A stretch of DNA of 64,000 bases from Empedobacter sp036647415 (lineage in GTDB: Bacteria > Bacteroidota > Bacteroidia > Flavobacteriales > Weeksellaceae): assembly GCF_036647415.1 (NCBI RefSeq), contig NZ_JAVXKG010000009.1:35376-99375 (forward strand), written 5' to 3'. The translations under genes and the position numbers were made by a program. The stretch's first letter is position 1; each line of letters begins with the position of its first letter. The notes under the pieces were generated by a model. The model was not told the origin of the DNA, made no database searches, and saw only the letters and a program-made list of their open reading frames with translations. Positions 53,139 to 61,739 of the stretch are shown piece by piece.

Positions 53139-54362
53139 TTATTTTCTTTTTGGTTCAAGTTTCGACCTCAACAAATCTGCTTTCTGCTTATCGTTCATCT
53201 TAATATATGTTTGTAGAGTTTTAGTTTGCTTATGTCCTGTGCCGAGTTTCAACGTATCTAAATCAACTCCTTTTCCATAATTAAGCGTTACAAAGGTTCT
53301 TCTTGCTGTATGGCTACTTATCATCTGCCATCTAACTTTTTTATTATCTCCGCTGTACTGCTTATTGAGTGTTTCACATAGTTTAGCAACTTCTTTGATG
53401 TACTCATTGAACTTGACATTAGAAATCTTCGGAAGTTTGTAACTATACTTTACAAGAATTGTTTTTACCACCTTCAACAATGGAAGAGTTAATTGCTCAT
53501 TTGTTTTCTGCTGTCGTATTGCTATGTACTCATCATCAATAATGTTTGATTGATTTATCTTGTTGAGGTCTGAAAATCGTTGACCTGTATAGCATGCAAC
53601 TAAAAACAAATCTCTTACCTGTTCCAATCTTTTGTTATCAGATAAGTTTAATTTCTCCATTTCATCTATCTCATTTTCACTTAAAGCAATGTTATCTACT
53701 TCGATGTCCTTTGTCAAAAATCTGCTATTATGCAAAAATGGATTAACCTTGATACCTAAATTCTCAATAAAATATAAAACAGTTCTCAAAAATTTCATTT
53801 TACGATAAACAGTAGTCGGAGCATATTTCTTAGTTTCGATTAAATACTCTACATATTCATTTCTAAACTTCAAATCAATCATCTCTGTATTATAAATACG
53901 TTTCTTATGCTTCTGAAAATCTTTAAAGTTTTCTTTGGCTTGTTTATACTTTTGAACTGTGGTATGAGCTGTTGTAGATTTTATAGTTTCAATGTAATCA
54001 TCAAAATAATCTAAAATTGTTTTCTTATCGACTTTCTTAAACATTGGATTATTCTGAAAATATTCTTGTTCAATCAAATTCTTTAACTCTTCCGAGTTTG
54101 GTTTTCTCTTGAAAGTATCTGTAAAACTGTTAAACATTTTATAAGCTACTTTTTCAATTTCAACCAATTCTTTATTTATATGCTGATGATTCTTTTCTGA
54201 AATGGTTTCCTTGACCTTCAACCTGTCTTTATTCCAAAACTTCGGATTAACCTTCTGTTTAGTTGAAATTTTCATCTGTAGACCATCCCAACGGATGACC
54301 AAATAAATAATCGTTTCTGAGCTACTCTTTGGCTCTTTCAATACAAATGTTGTCTTTATCAT
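53139..54362 (-). CDS. Tyrosine site-specific integrase of the ssrA element
   Basis: The 407-residue recombinase has an N-terminal arm-binding-like domain (about 1-110), a SAM-like core-binding domain (110-210) and a catalytic domain. Active-site residues are visible: R262 (TGQRFSD), K286 (QQKTN), H351 and R354 (HTARRTF), H377 (GTGHKQT) and nucleophile Y386 (LQTYIKM). It starts 180 bases from attR, in the classic place of an integrase beside its attachment site. It should integrate and excise the element at ssrA. The family resembles Bacteroidota conjugative/mobilisable element integrases. Confidence 0.93.
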   Translation of the reverse strand: MIKTTFVLKEPKSSSETIIYLVIRWDGLQMKISTKQKVNPKFWNKDRLKVKETISEKNHQHINKELVEIEKVAYKMFNSFTDTFKRKPNSEELKNLIEQEYFQNNPMFKKVDKKTILDYFDDYIETIKSTTAHTTVQKYKQAKENFKDFQKHKKRIYNTEMIDLKFRNEYVEYLIETKKYAPTTVYRKMKFLRTVLYFIENLGIKVNPFLHNSRFLTKDIEVDNIALSENEIDEMEKLNLSDNKRLEQVRDLFLVACYTGQRFSDLNKINQSNIIDDEYIAIRQQKTNEQLTLPLLKVVKTILVKYSYKLPKISNVKFNEYIKEVAKLCETLNKQYSGDNKKVRWQMISSHTARRTFVTLNYGKGVDLDTLKLGTGHKQTKTLQTYIKMNDKQKADLLRSKLEPKRK

Positions 54363-54415
54363 ATATCATTTTTTAAAAATTCCTTTATATGAGAGGGATT
54401 CAAGCTGATATACGA

Positions 54416-54435
54416 GGGGATGAATTAGGGGATGA
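54416..54435. repeat. Paired GGGGATGA sites inside attR (putative integrase arm sites)
   Basis: GGGGATGA occurs at 54416-54423 and 54428-54435, 12 bases start to start, in the same orientation as the pair near attL. The pair lies between the integrase start and attR. Confidence 0.6.
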
Positions 54436-54483
54436 AATAACGTTTTTTCACCGATTTTTATATAATTCCAAAAAGTATGGACA

Positions 54484-54511
54484 CAAAAAAACCCTCTGTT
54501 TTAGAGGGTTT
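54484..54511 (-). terminator. Element-borne terminator now serving ssrA
   Basis: AAACCCTCT pairs with AGAGGGTTT; on the minus strand seven T follow, so it is directed to end transcription from ssrA. It is part of the inserted element, placed about 34 bases after the tmRNA end. Confidence 0.85.
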
Positions 54512-54542
54512 AATAACTTTTAGTGTTTATAAAAGTTGTTTG

Positions 54543-54560
54543 TGTGGAGCTGGCGGGATT
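54543..54560. repeat. attR, right attachment repeat (end of ssrA)
   Basis: The copy of TGTGGAGCTGGCGGGATT continuous with the functional ssrA gene. It supplies the acceptor stem and part of the T arm of tmRNA. Confidence 0.93.
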
Positions 54561-54938
54561 CGAACCCGCGTCCAAACAAGCAACAAATAAGCTTTCTACA
54601 TGCTTAGTTTATTATTAATTTTCGACGAAATCCTGAGAATAAACACTCTGTCATCCGCTTATCATCTTAAATCTCGAAACTTATCCGATGCACTAAAGTT
54701 TCTATTCTTACTTTCCCGTGTCCCTTTATCAAACGCCGTAAGTCAAGGCTTTTGAGGGACATTCAGCTTCTGTATCTAATACAGACTGGGCAAATTCTTA
54801 CTTGATTCAGAATTATGCAGCTAAAGCGTACTCTTCGTTGCCAGTTAAAAGGTTGAAGTGCCTGATTAAAGTGAGTACACAACATATCACTGCATGCTTA
54901 CTTACCCATTGGCCCTGCTGTCAAAACCAGTCAGCCCC
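54545..54938 (-). ncRNA. ssrA: Transfer-messenger RNA (tmRNA)
   Basis: On the minus strand the gene opens with GGGGCTGACTGGTTTTGACA at 54938, a standard tmRNA start. It ends with a T arm (GGTTCGAATCCC) and CAGCTCC, which pairs with the 5' GGGGCTG (one G-U). The 3' CCA is not encoded (CAC follows the discriminator A). The message part near 54842-54813 reads GGC AAC GAA GAG TAC GCT TTA GCT GCA TAA, giving the tag (A)GNEEYALAA. tmRNA with SmpB rescues stalled ribosomes and tags products for degradation. It is about 394 nt. The 3' end was regenerated by the integrated element's repeat. Confidence 0.96.
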
Positions 54939-55077
54939 ATAATGTAAGTTGTCAATAATAATTGACAGTTGCCAAATGTACAAATTTTATACCAAATAGA
55001 ATTAACTTTTTCTAAACATAATTATTGATTTAAAATAAATAAATTAGAGAAAATTAAATATTTAAAACCACAAAATA

Positions 55078-56583
55078 ATGGGAAACTTAGTTAATATTCC
55101 AAATTTTAAAGACCATTATGATAATTACATCAATGGTCAATTTACACCTCCTGCAAACGGAAAATATTTTGATGTTGTAACGCCACTTACGGGTAAAGTT
55201 TTTACAAAAGCAGCACATTCTTCCGAAGCGGATTTAGACTTTGCAGTTGATGCTGCCTACGAAGCTTTTAAATCTTGGAGTGAAACTTCTGCAACGCAAC
55301 GTAGTATTATTCTGAATAAAATTGCAGATCGCATCGAGCAAAATTTAGAAAGCATTGCAGCGGTAGAAACCTATGATAATGGAAAACCTGTTCGCGAAAC
55401 CTTGAATGCTGATATTCCGTTAGCAATAGATCATTTTAGATATTTCGCCTCTGTTATTCGTGCAGAAGAAGGTTCTATTAATGAATTAGATAAAGACACA
55501 GTTTCAATCATTATTCATGAACCAATTGGAGTTGTTGCACAAATTATTCCTTGGAATTTCCCTATTCTTATGGCTGTTTGGAAATTAGCACCAGCCTTGG
55601 CTGCAGGGAATTGTGTAGTCTTAAAACCAGCAGAATCTACACCTATTTCTATTTTATATTTGATAGAATTAATCGGAGATTTATTACCTCCAGGTGTTGT
55701 AAATATTGTAAATGGTTTTGGTGGAGAATTAGGTCGACCATTGGTTACAAATCCTAAAGTTTCTAAAGCTGCATTTACGGGATCTACGGCTACGGGACGT
55801 TTTGTGATGCAATATGCAACAGAAAATATTATTCCAGTAACGTTAGAATTAGGAGGAAAATCGCCTAATATATTCTTTGAATCTGTAATGGATCATGATG
55901 ATGATTTCTTAGATAAAGCGATAGAAGGTGCTGTATTATTTGCCTTAAATCAAGGAGAAATTTGTACTGCGCCATCACGATTATTAGTTCAAGAATCTAT
56001 TTATGATAAATTTATAGAACGAGTTTTAGAGCGTGTAAATGCAATAAAAATTGGTAGTCCATTAGATCCTGAAACGATGATTGGAGCTCAAGCATCACAA
56101 ATTCAATATGATAAAATTTTAGGTTATATTAATTTAGGAAAAGAAGAAGGTGCAGAAGTTTTGACTGGTGGAGATGCAAACCATTTAGAAGGCGAAAATA
56201 AAGATGGATATTACATTCAGCCAACTTTGTTTAAAGGAAATAACAGCATGAGAATTTTTCAGGAAGAAATTTTCGGACCTGTATTAGCCGTTACAACTTT
56301 CAAAGATGAGGCAGAAGCTATCGAAATTGCAAATGACACAATATATGGTTTGGGTGCAGGAGTTTGGACACGTGATGCACATCAATTGTATCAAGTTCCG
56401 AGAGCAATTCAGGCTGGTCGTGTTTGGGTAAATCAATATCACAATTATCCTGCTGGAGCGCCTTTCGGAGGTTATAAACAATCAGGTATTGGACGTGAAA
56501 ATCATAAAATGATGTTAGATCATTATCGTCAAACAAAAAATATGTTGGTTTCTTACAGCAAAAAGAAATTAGGTTTCTTCTAA
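55078..56583 (+). CDS. Aldehyde dehydrogenase family protein
   Basis: The 501-residue NAD(P)-dependent enzyme oxidises aldehydes to acids. Cofactor loop: IIPWNFPILMAVWKLAPALAAGN and FTGSTATGR. General base is Glu257 (VTLELGGKSPN) and the nucleophile is Cys296 (NQGEICTAPSR). The C-terminal HNYPAGAPFGGYKQSGIGRE is typical of the ExaC/AldB-type acetaldehyde group. It is followed 27 bases later by a DUF779 gene, a known pairing. The 139 bases between ssrA and this gene are AT-rich and contain its promoter. Confidence 0.93.
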   Translation: MGNLVNIPNFKDHYDNYINGQFTPPANGKYFDVVTPLTGKVFTKAAHSSEADLDFAVDAAYEAFKSWSETSATQRSIILNKIADRIEQNLESIAAVETYDNGKPVRETLNADIPLAIDHFRYFASVIRAEEGSINELDKDTVSIIIHEPIGVVAQIIPWNFPILMAVWKLAPALAAGNCVVLKPAESTPISILYLIELIGDLLPPGVVNIVNGFGGELGRPLVTNPKVSKAAFTGSTATGRFVMQYATENIIPVTLELGGKSPNIFFESVMDHDDDFLDKAIEGAVLFALNQGEICTAPSRLLVQESIYDKFIERVLERVNAIKIGSPLDPETMIGAQASQIQYDKILGYINLGKEEGAEVLTGGDANHLEGENKDGYYIQPTLFKGNNSMRIFQEEIFGPVLAVTTFKDEAEAIEIANDTIYGLGAGVWTRDAHQLYQVPRAIQAGRVWVNQYHNYPAGAPFGGYKQSGIGRENHKMMLDHYRQTKNMLVSYSKKKLGFF

Positions 56584-56610
56584 ATCAATAATAATTAAAA
56601 ATCTCAAAAA

Positions 56611-56982
56611 ATGAAACGTGTTGATGCAACGGAAAAAGCTCTTAATTTATTGAATGAATTAAAAGCAAAACATGGTGATTTAATGCTTTATCAAGCAGGA
56701 GGTTGCTGTGAAGGAACACAACCGCAATGTTTCAGAAAAGGGGAATTTTATCTTCGATACAAAGATGTTTGCATTGGAGAAATTGATGGAATAGATTTTT
56801 GGGTAGATAAAGATTTGTTTGAATATTGGAAACATGCACATTTCGAATTAGATGTGATTGATGCAATCGGCGCTGGTGGTTTTTCATTAGAATTTCCACT
56901 TGGAAAAACATTTAAAATCAATTATCGAATTTTCTCTCAAGATGAAATAAATCAATTAGATGAAATTAAAATTAATTTATAA
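56611..56982 (+). CDS. DUF779 domain-containing protein
   Basis: The 123-residue protein has the DUF779 signature with paired cysteines near residue 30 (QAGGCCEGTQPQC). A YLRYKDVCIGEIDGIDFWVDKDLF stretch follows, and the end has IGAGGFSLEFPLGKTF. It is usually encoded beside an aldehyde dehydrogenase, as here (27-base gap), and probably assists or regulates it; the biochemical role is not established. A terminator follows. Confidence 0.9.
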   Translation: MKRVDATEKALNLLNELKAKHGDLMLYQAGGCCEGTQPQCFRKGEFYLRYKDVCIGEIDGIDFWVDKDLFEYWKHAHFELDVIDAIGAGGFSLEFPLGKTFKINYRIFSQDEINQLDEIKINL

Positions 56983-56984
56983 TA

Positions 56985-57016
56985 GAAAAGCCATTTGCAT
57001 TGCAAATGGCTTTCTT
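56985..57016. terminator. Terminator between DUF779 and gltX genes
   Basis: AAAAGCCATTTGC pairs with GCAAATGGCTTT, with T following on both strands. The flanking genes converge. Confidence 0.87.
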
Positions 57017-57034
57017 ATTTATTATAGATTTTTT

Positions 57035-58543
57035 TTAACCTAAAACCTCAATCGCTTTGTTGATACGTGCTATTGTTTCATCTTTTCCTAAAATTGTCAT
57101 GATAACAGGAACATCTGGACCTTGTAAAGCGCCAACTAAACTAAGACGTAAAGGCATTCCTATTTTTCCGAAACCAATTTCTTGCGTTGCAACAAAATCA
57201 GCCATCGCATCATGTAAAATTTCAGCCGTAAATTCTGATGAATTTAAAACATCAATAAACTTGTTCAAAATCTCTTTCGAATCATCTTTCCAAGCTTTTT
57301 TAGCTGCTTTTTCATCGTAAATAGAAGGAGCTATATAAAAGTAGTTTCCTTGAGTAAAAATATCTTTTACAAAATTTGCTCTTTCTTTTAATAATTCAAT
57401 CACTTTTGCATCCAAAATAGGATTAGCATCAATTCCATTTTCTTTTAAAACTTCTTCGTAAGCAGGCAATAATTCTTCAACAGATTTTTGTTGTAAATAT
57501 TGATGATTAAACCAAGTTGCTTTTTCTGGTGAAAAACGAGCACCCGATTTCGAAACTTTTTCTAATGAAAATAATTGAATCAATTCTTCCATTGTAAAAA
57601 TCTCTTGTTCAGTACCAGGATTCCAACCCAATAATGCTAACATATTTAGCACTGCATCTGGGAAATATCCTTCTTGTTTATATCCTTTTGCTGTACCTTC
57701 TTCTGTTTCCCATTCCATTGGGAAAACTGGAAAACCATGTTTATCACCATCACGTTTGCTTAATTTTCCTTTTCCTTCTGGTTTCAAAATCAAAGGTAAA
57801 TGTGCAAAACGAGGCGCTTCCCAACCAAAAGCTGTGTATAACAATTCGTGTAATGGCATAGATGGCAACCATTCTTCACCACGAATAACGTGCGAAATTC
57901 CCATCAAATGGTCATCCACAATATTGGCTAAATGATATGTTGGCATTCCATCTGATTTGAACAAAACTTTATCATCTAAAGTTTTTGCATCAATCGAAAT
58001 TTTTCCACGAATCATATCATCCAACAAAACTGTACGCGAATCATCAATCTTAAAACGAATTACGTAAGGCGTTCCGTTTGCAATTAATTCATTTGTTTCA
58101 GCTTCTGTTATCGATAAAGAGTTTTTTAAATTTCCTCTTGTCGACCAATTATAGATAAAAGTTTCTTTATTTTCTTCTGCTTTTGTACGAGCTGCATCCA
58201 ACTCTTCCGCAGTATCAAACGCATAATATGCATTTCCTGATGCCAATAATTCGTCTACATATTGTTTGTAGATTTCTTTGCGTTCAGATTGACGGTAAGA
58301 TCCTAAATCTCCTCCAAAACCTACGCCTTCATCTGGTGTTAAACCTAACCATTTCAACGAATCAATAATATATTGTTCAGCACCTTCCACATAACGTGTT
58401 TGGTCTGTATCCTCAATTCTCAATAAGAATTTACCATTATTGTGTTTTGCGAAAAGATAATTGTATAACGCTGTACGGACTCCTCCGATGTGTAACGCAC
58501 CTGTAGGGCTTGGCGCAAATCTTACACGAACTTCTTTTGCCAT
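57035..58543 (-). CDS. gltX: Glutamyl-tRNA synthetase
   Basis: The 502-residue class I synthetase charges tRNA-Glu. The HIGH-type motif is in PTGALHIGGVRTALYNYLFA (residues 12-31), with RIEDTDQTR following. The KMSKS-type loop is KGKLSKRDGDKHG. The C-terminal anticodon-binding helical domain is complete. It is transcribed alone, divergent from the MBL gene. A TAAATTTG on the minus strand close to the start may be its -7 element. Confidence 0.97.
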   Translation of the reverse strand: MAKEVRVRFAPSPTGALHIGGVRTALYNYLFAKHNNGKFLLRIEDTDQTRYVEGAEQYIIDSLKWLGLTPDEGVGFGGDLGSYRQSERKEIYKQYVDELLASGNAYYAFDTAEELDAARTKAEENKETFIYNWSTRGNLKNSLSITEAETNELIANGTPYVIRFKIDDSRTVLLDDMIRGKISIDAKTLDDKVLFKSDGMPTYHLANIVDDHLMGISHVIRGEEWLPSMPLHELLYTAFGWEAPRFAHLPLILKPEGKGKLSKRDGDKHGFPVFPMEWETEEGTAKGYKQEGYFPDAVLNMLALLGWNPGTEQEIFTMEELIQLFSLEKVSKSGARFSPEKATWFNHQYLQQKSVEELLPAYEEVLKENGIDANPILDAKVIELLKERANFVKDIFTQGNYFYIAPSIYDEKAAKKAWKDDSKEILNKFIDVLNSSEFTAEILHDAMADFVATQEIGFGKIGMPLRLSLVGALQGPDVPVIMTILGKDETIARINKAIEVLG

Positions 58544-58662
58544 TGTATCAAAATTTTTGCAAATTTAAGCTGTTCAATTCTATAATAGATATTTATTTTT
58601 AATAATATTCTATTTTTTATCTTCGTAAAACATAAATTCAATAAAATAAAACCACATAAAAA

Positions 58663-59532
58663 ATGAAAATCTATACAATAGAAACCGGAAATTTTAAATT
58701 AGACGGTGGCGCAATGTTCGGAATTGTACCAAAATCTCTTTGGAATAAAACTAATCCGGCTGATAATAATAATTTAATTGACCTTGCGATGCGCTGTCTG
58801 TTAATCGAAGATGGCGAGCGATTAATTTTGGTCGATACAGGAATTGGAACAAAACAAGATGCCAAATTTTTCGGATTTTATTATTTATGGGGAGATTTCT
58901 CGTTGGATAATTCACTATCGAAACATGGTTTTCATCGTGATGATATTACAGATGTTTTTTTAACACATTTACATTTTGACCACTGTGGTGGCGCAATACA
59001 GTACAATAAAGAGAAAGATTATTTAGAGGCTTCTTTCAAAAATGCAAAATTTTGGACGAATGCAAATCATTGGGATTGGGCTGTTAATCCAAATCCGCGC
59101 GAAAAAGCTTCTTTTCTGAAAGAAAATATTTTGCCAATGCAAGAAAGTGGACAACTTAATTTTATTGATTTACCTACAAATGGCTCAATTTTAGAAAATT
59201 CTCCACTTGGTTTTGATATTTTGTTTGTAGACGGACATACCGAAAAACAAATGTTACCAATCATAACATATAAAGGCAAAAAAATTGTTTATATCGCAGA
59301 TTTAATACCTACTGTAGGTCATATTCCGTTGATTTATATTATTGGTTTTGATACACGACCTTTAATAACTGTAGACGAAAAAAATACATTTTTACAAAAT
59401 GCAGTCGAAAATGAGTATATTTTATTTTTTGAACACGATCATGTGAACGAATTAGCAACATTAAAAATGACAGAAAAAGGTATTAGATTAGATCAAACCT
59501 ATTCATTTTCAGAAGTTTTCGATTCAATATAG
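58663..59532 (+). CDS. MBL-fold metallo-hydrolase
   Basis: The 289-residue protein has the metallo-beta-lactamase fold with the zinc-binding motif THLHFDHCGG near residue 105, further ligands FVDGHTEKQM, YIADLIP and the terminal EHDHVNEL. The overall pattern resembles lactonase/glyoxalase-type enzymes, including AHL lactonase-like ones, but substrate is not predictable. No signal peptide is seen, so cytosolic. Confidence 0.88.
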   Translation: MKIYTIETGNFKLDGGAMFGIVPKSLWNKTNPADNNNLIDLAMRCLLIEDGERLILVDTGIGTKQDAKFFGFYYLWGDFSLDNSLSKHGFHRDDITDVFLTHLHFDHCGGAIQYNKEKDYLEASFKNAKFWTNANHWDWAVNPNPREKASFLKENILPMQESGQLNFIDLPTNGSILENSPLGFDILFVDGHTEKQMLPIITYKGKKIVYIADLIPTVGHIPLIYIIGFDTRPLITVDEKNTFLQNAVENEYILFFEHDHVNELATLKMTEKGIRLDQTYSFSEVFDSI

Positions 59533-59582
59533 ACTCTTAATCATATCGCAAATGATTTCACAAATTCAGAAAAATATTTTCA

Positions 59583-59590
59583 TACCTTTG
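59583..59590 (+). promoter_or_regulatory. Candidate -7 element upstream of ricT-gldH-pbp1A
   Basis: TACCTTTG is an exact TANNTTTG match 27 bases before the RicT start. A TTC 23 bases upstream could be a weak -33 element. Confidence 0.5.
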
Positions 59591-59617
59591 TGTTGTCATT
59601 TTTAAAAAATTAGAACA

Positions 59618-61288
59618 ATGGGATGTGGATCTTGTGGTACTTCTAATAGTGGCCTTCCGAAAGGATGTAACAATAATGGTGCTTGTGGCACTGATGGTTG
59701 TGGAAAATTATCAGTTTTCGATTGGTTATCAAACATGAAACTACCTAATGGACAAGAAAAGTTCAATTTTGTAGAAGTTCGGTTCAAAAATGATCGAAAG
59801 TTTTATTATAAAAACGAAAACAACATATCTCTAAATATTGGCGATGTTATCGCTGTTGAAGGAACGCCCGGTCATGACATCGGGGTTGTTACACTTACCG
59901 GAGAGCTGGTTAGAATCCAAATGAAAAAAAAGAATCTTACCTGGGAAGGTGAAGATATCAAAAAAGTATACCGTAAAGCGAATCAAAAAGACATTGAAAC
60001 TTGGCAAGAGTTTCGTGAAAGAGAAAAACAAACAATGATAGATTCTCGTATCATGGCTAAAAACCATGGATTAGAGATGAAAATTTGTGATGTTGAATAT
60101 CAGGGTGATGGTGCAAAAGTTACGTTTTACTATACGGCCGAAGGTCGTGTCGATTTCCGACAATTAATCAAAGATTACGCAAGTAAATTTGCCGTAAGAA
60201 TTGAAATGAAACAAATTGGTTATCGTCAAGAAGCAGCTAAAATTGGAGGAATTGGATCTTGTGGACGCGAATTATGTTGTTCTACTTGGTTAACAGATTT
60301 CCGCTCTGTTAGTACTGCAGCAGCACGTTATCAACAATTGTCAATAAACTCGCAAAAACTTGCAGGACAATGTGGTAAATTAAAATGTTGTTTGAATTTT
60401 GAATTAGATTCTTATTTAGATGCATTAAATACTTTTCCGTCAATGGAAAGCCGTTTCGAAACAGAAAAAGGTTGGACACACTGTGTAAAAGTAGATGTTT
60501 TCAAAAAAGAAATGTGGTTTGCCTACGAAAGAGGTGGAGTTGTTTGGTATAAATTTTCGGTAGAAGATATTCAAGAATTTTTAGCAATGAGTGCTAAAGG
60601 TATTAAAACAGAGCCTTTAGAAGAATTAGCGAAAAATGTAGAAGAAGTTAAACCTGATTTTACAGATGTTATTGGTGAAGATTCTTTAGAGCGTTTTGAA
60701 CGTAAAGAGAAACAAAATCGTAAACGTAAAAAAATAAAGAAACCAACAAATACAACTGCTGAAAAAGCAAACGCGAATACAAGCGCTATAAAACCTCAAC
60801 CTGCGAAACAAAAGCAACCAAATGAGGCAAAAGACACGCTAAATCGTACTGAAAATAAACCTGGTAAAAATCCGAATCAGTCTAAAAAGAATACTCAAAA
60901 TAGACCACAAAAAAATTCGAATCCTAACCAAAATCCAAATCAGCAAAAACAAAATCCGCCAAAGGAAAAGCAACAGCCGACTCAAAACGGAGATCAAAAA
61001 CAAGGTCAACAAAATTCTGATCAGGTAAAAGAGCAAGGAAATACGCGCAATCGTAATCAACAGAAACGAAAACCGAATAATCCGAACCCTAATAATCCAG
61101 CGAATCAGGAAAATCAACAGCCTAAAAAGCTTCCTCAGCAAAATAATAATCAAAATGCTGAACCAAAAAAGACCAATGTTTCGGGAGAAAATCTAAACAA
61201 CGATACAGAACCGAATCCTAATAAATCGAAGAATCGAAATAAAAAAAGATTTAATCGTGGGCCAAAACCAGATAATACGCAACAGTAG
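59618..61288 (+). CDS. ricT: PSP1 domain protein, RicT-like, with long low-complexity tail
   Basis: The 556-residue protein begins with a Cys/Gly-rich segment (MGCGSCGT, then GCNNNGACGTDGCG) whose cysteines could hold a metal or Fe-S cluster. The PSP1 domain lies near residues 30-280, including IGSCGRELCCSTW and GKLKCCLNFELD. In Bacillus, RicT/YaaT with RicA and RicF forms an Fe-S complex that controls RNase Y. From about residue 370 the sequence is a disordered Asn/Gln/Lys/Pro-rich tail of about 180 residues, unusual for the family. It overlaps gldH by 32 bases. Confidence 0.88.
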   Translation: MGCGSCGTSNSGLPKGCNNNGACGTDGCGKLSVFDWLSNMKLPNGQEKFNFVEVRFKNDRKFYYKNENNISLNIGDVIAVEGTPGHDIGVVTLTGELVRIQMKKKNLTWEGEDIKKVYRKANQKDIETWQEFREREKQTMIDSRIMAKNHGLEMKICDVEYQGDGAKVTFYYTAEGRVDFRQLIKDYASKFAVRIEMKQIGYRQEAAKIGGIGSCGRELCCSTWLTDFRSVSTAAARYQQLSINSQKLAGQCGKLKCCLNFELDSYLDALNTFPSMESRFETEKGWTHCVKVDVFKKEMWFAYERGGVVWYKFSVEDIQEFLAMSAKGIKTEPLEELAKNVEEVKPDFTDVIGEDSLERFERKEKQNRKRKKIKKPTNTTAEKANANTSAIKPQPAKQKQPNEAKDTLNRTENKPGKNPNQSKKNTQNRPQKNSNPNQNPNQQKQNPPKEKQQPTQNGDQKQGQQNSDQVKEQGNTRNRNQQKRKPNNPNPNNPANQENQQPKKLPQQNNNQNAEPKKTNVSGENLNNDTEPNPNKSKNRNKKRFNRGPKPDNTQQ

Positions 61289-61733
61289 TTTGCTTTTTAT
61301 TGTTATCTTTTTATTGTTTAGCTGCGAAGCAAAACATTATTATCAAGATACAAAAGATGTTAAAGATCAATGGAAAAATAATCAACCTCAAACGTTTACG
61401 TTTGAGGTTAAAGATGATAAACCTGCAGCTATTAACATTGGATTTGTCTTAAGAAATAATACGTCGTATGAATATAGTAACTTATATTTGTTCACGAAAT
61501 TTATTGATCCTAAAGGAAATGAGATGATTGATACCTTACAATATTACATCGCAAATCCCGACGGAAGTTGGATTGGTAAAGGAATGACAACAAAAGAAAT
61601 GATGTTAGTTTACCGCGAAAAACTACCAATTAAAGACACTGGACGCTACCAGTTAAAAGTTTGGCAAGGTATGCGTACTAAAAATTTAAAAGGAATTGAA
61701 GACATTAGTTTGATTGTTGATAAAGCTGAATAA
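61257..61733 (+). CDS. gldH: Gliding motility lipoprotein GldH
   Basis: The 158-residue protein has a lipoprotein signal ending in LLFSCEAKHYYQD. The GldH domain is seen in DQWKNNQPQTFTFEVKD, NNTSYEYSNLYLF, TLQYYIANPDGSWIGKG and YQLKVWQGMR. GldH is needed for gliding and belongs with the type 9 secretion and motility machinery of Bacteroidota. The start seems to be GTG at 61257, inside the end of ricT; no ATG is available that keeps the signal peptide. It lies 6 bases before the PBP1A gene. Confidence 0.9.
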   Translation: MGQNQIIRNSSLLFIVIFLLFSCEAKHYYQDTKDVKDQWKNNQPQTFTFEVKDDKPAAINIGFVLRNNTSYEYSNLYLFTKFIDPKGNEMIDTLQYYIANPDGSWIGKGMTTKEMMLVYREKLPIKDTGRYQLKVWQGMRTKNLKGIEDISLIVDKAE

Positions 61734-61739
61734 TACAGA

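Larger units (their letters stand above)
44753..54560. mobile_element. Integrated 9.8-kb element in the 3' end of ssrA
   Basis: An 18-bp direct repeat (TGTGGAGCTGGCGGGATT) occurs at 44753-44770 and 54543-54560. The right copy is the true 3' end of ssrA; the left copy is a fragment with no tmRNA attached. Between them lie a tyrosine integrase directly beside attR, a JAB/RadC-like gene, a methyltransferase-nuclease pair, a DUF3987 ATPase, an unknown gene and a Fic gene, all on the minus strand. No relaxase, conjugation, capsid or replication-initiator gene is recognisable. It is best described as an integrative, non-self-transmissible island or satellite. Boundaries are well supported; mobility is inferred. 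Confidence 0.92.

Noticed and set aside
53134..53158. Longer Fic start at TTG 53158
   Set aside because: An ATG at 53134 gives a normal N-terminus and removes the overlap with the integrase gene.
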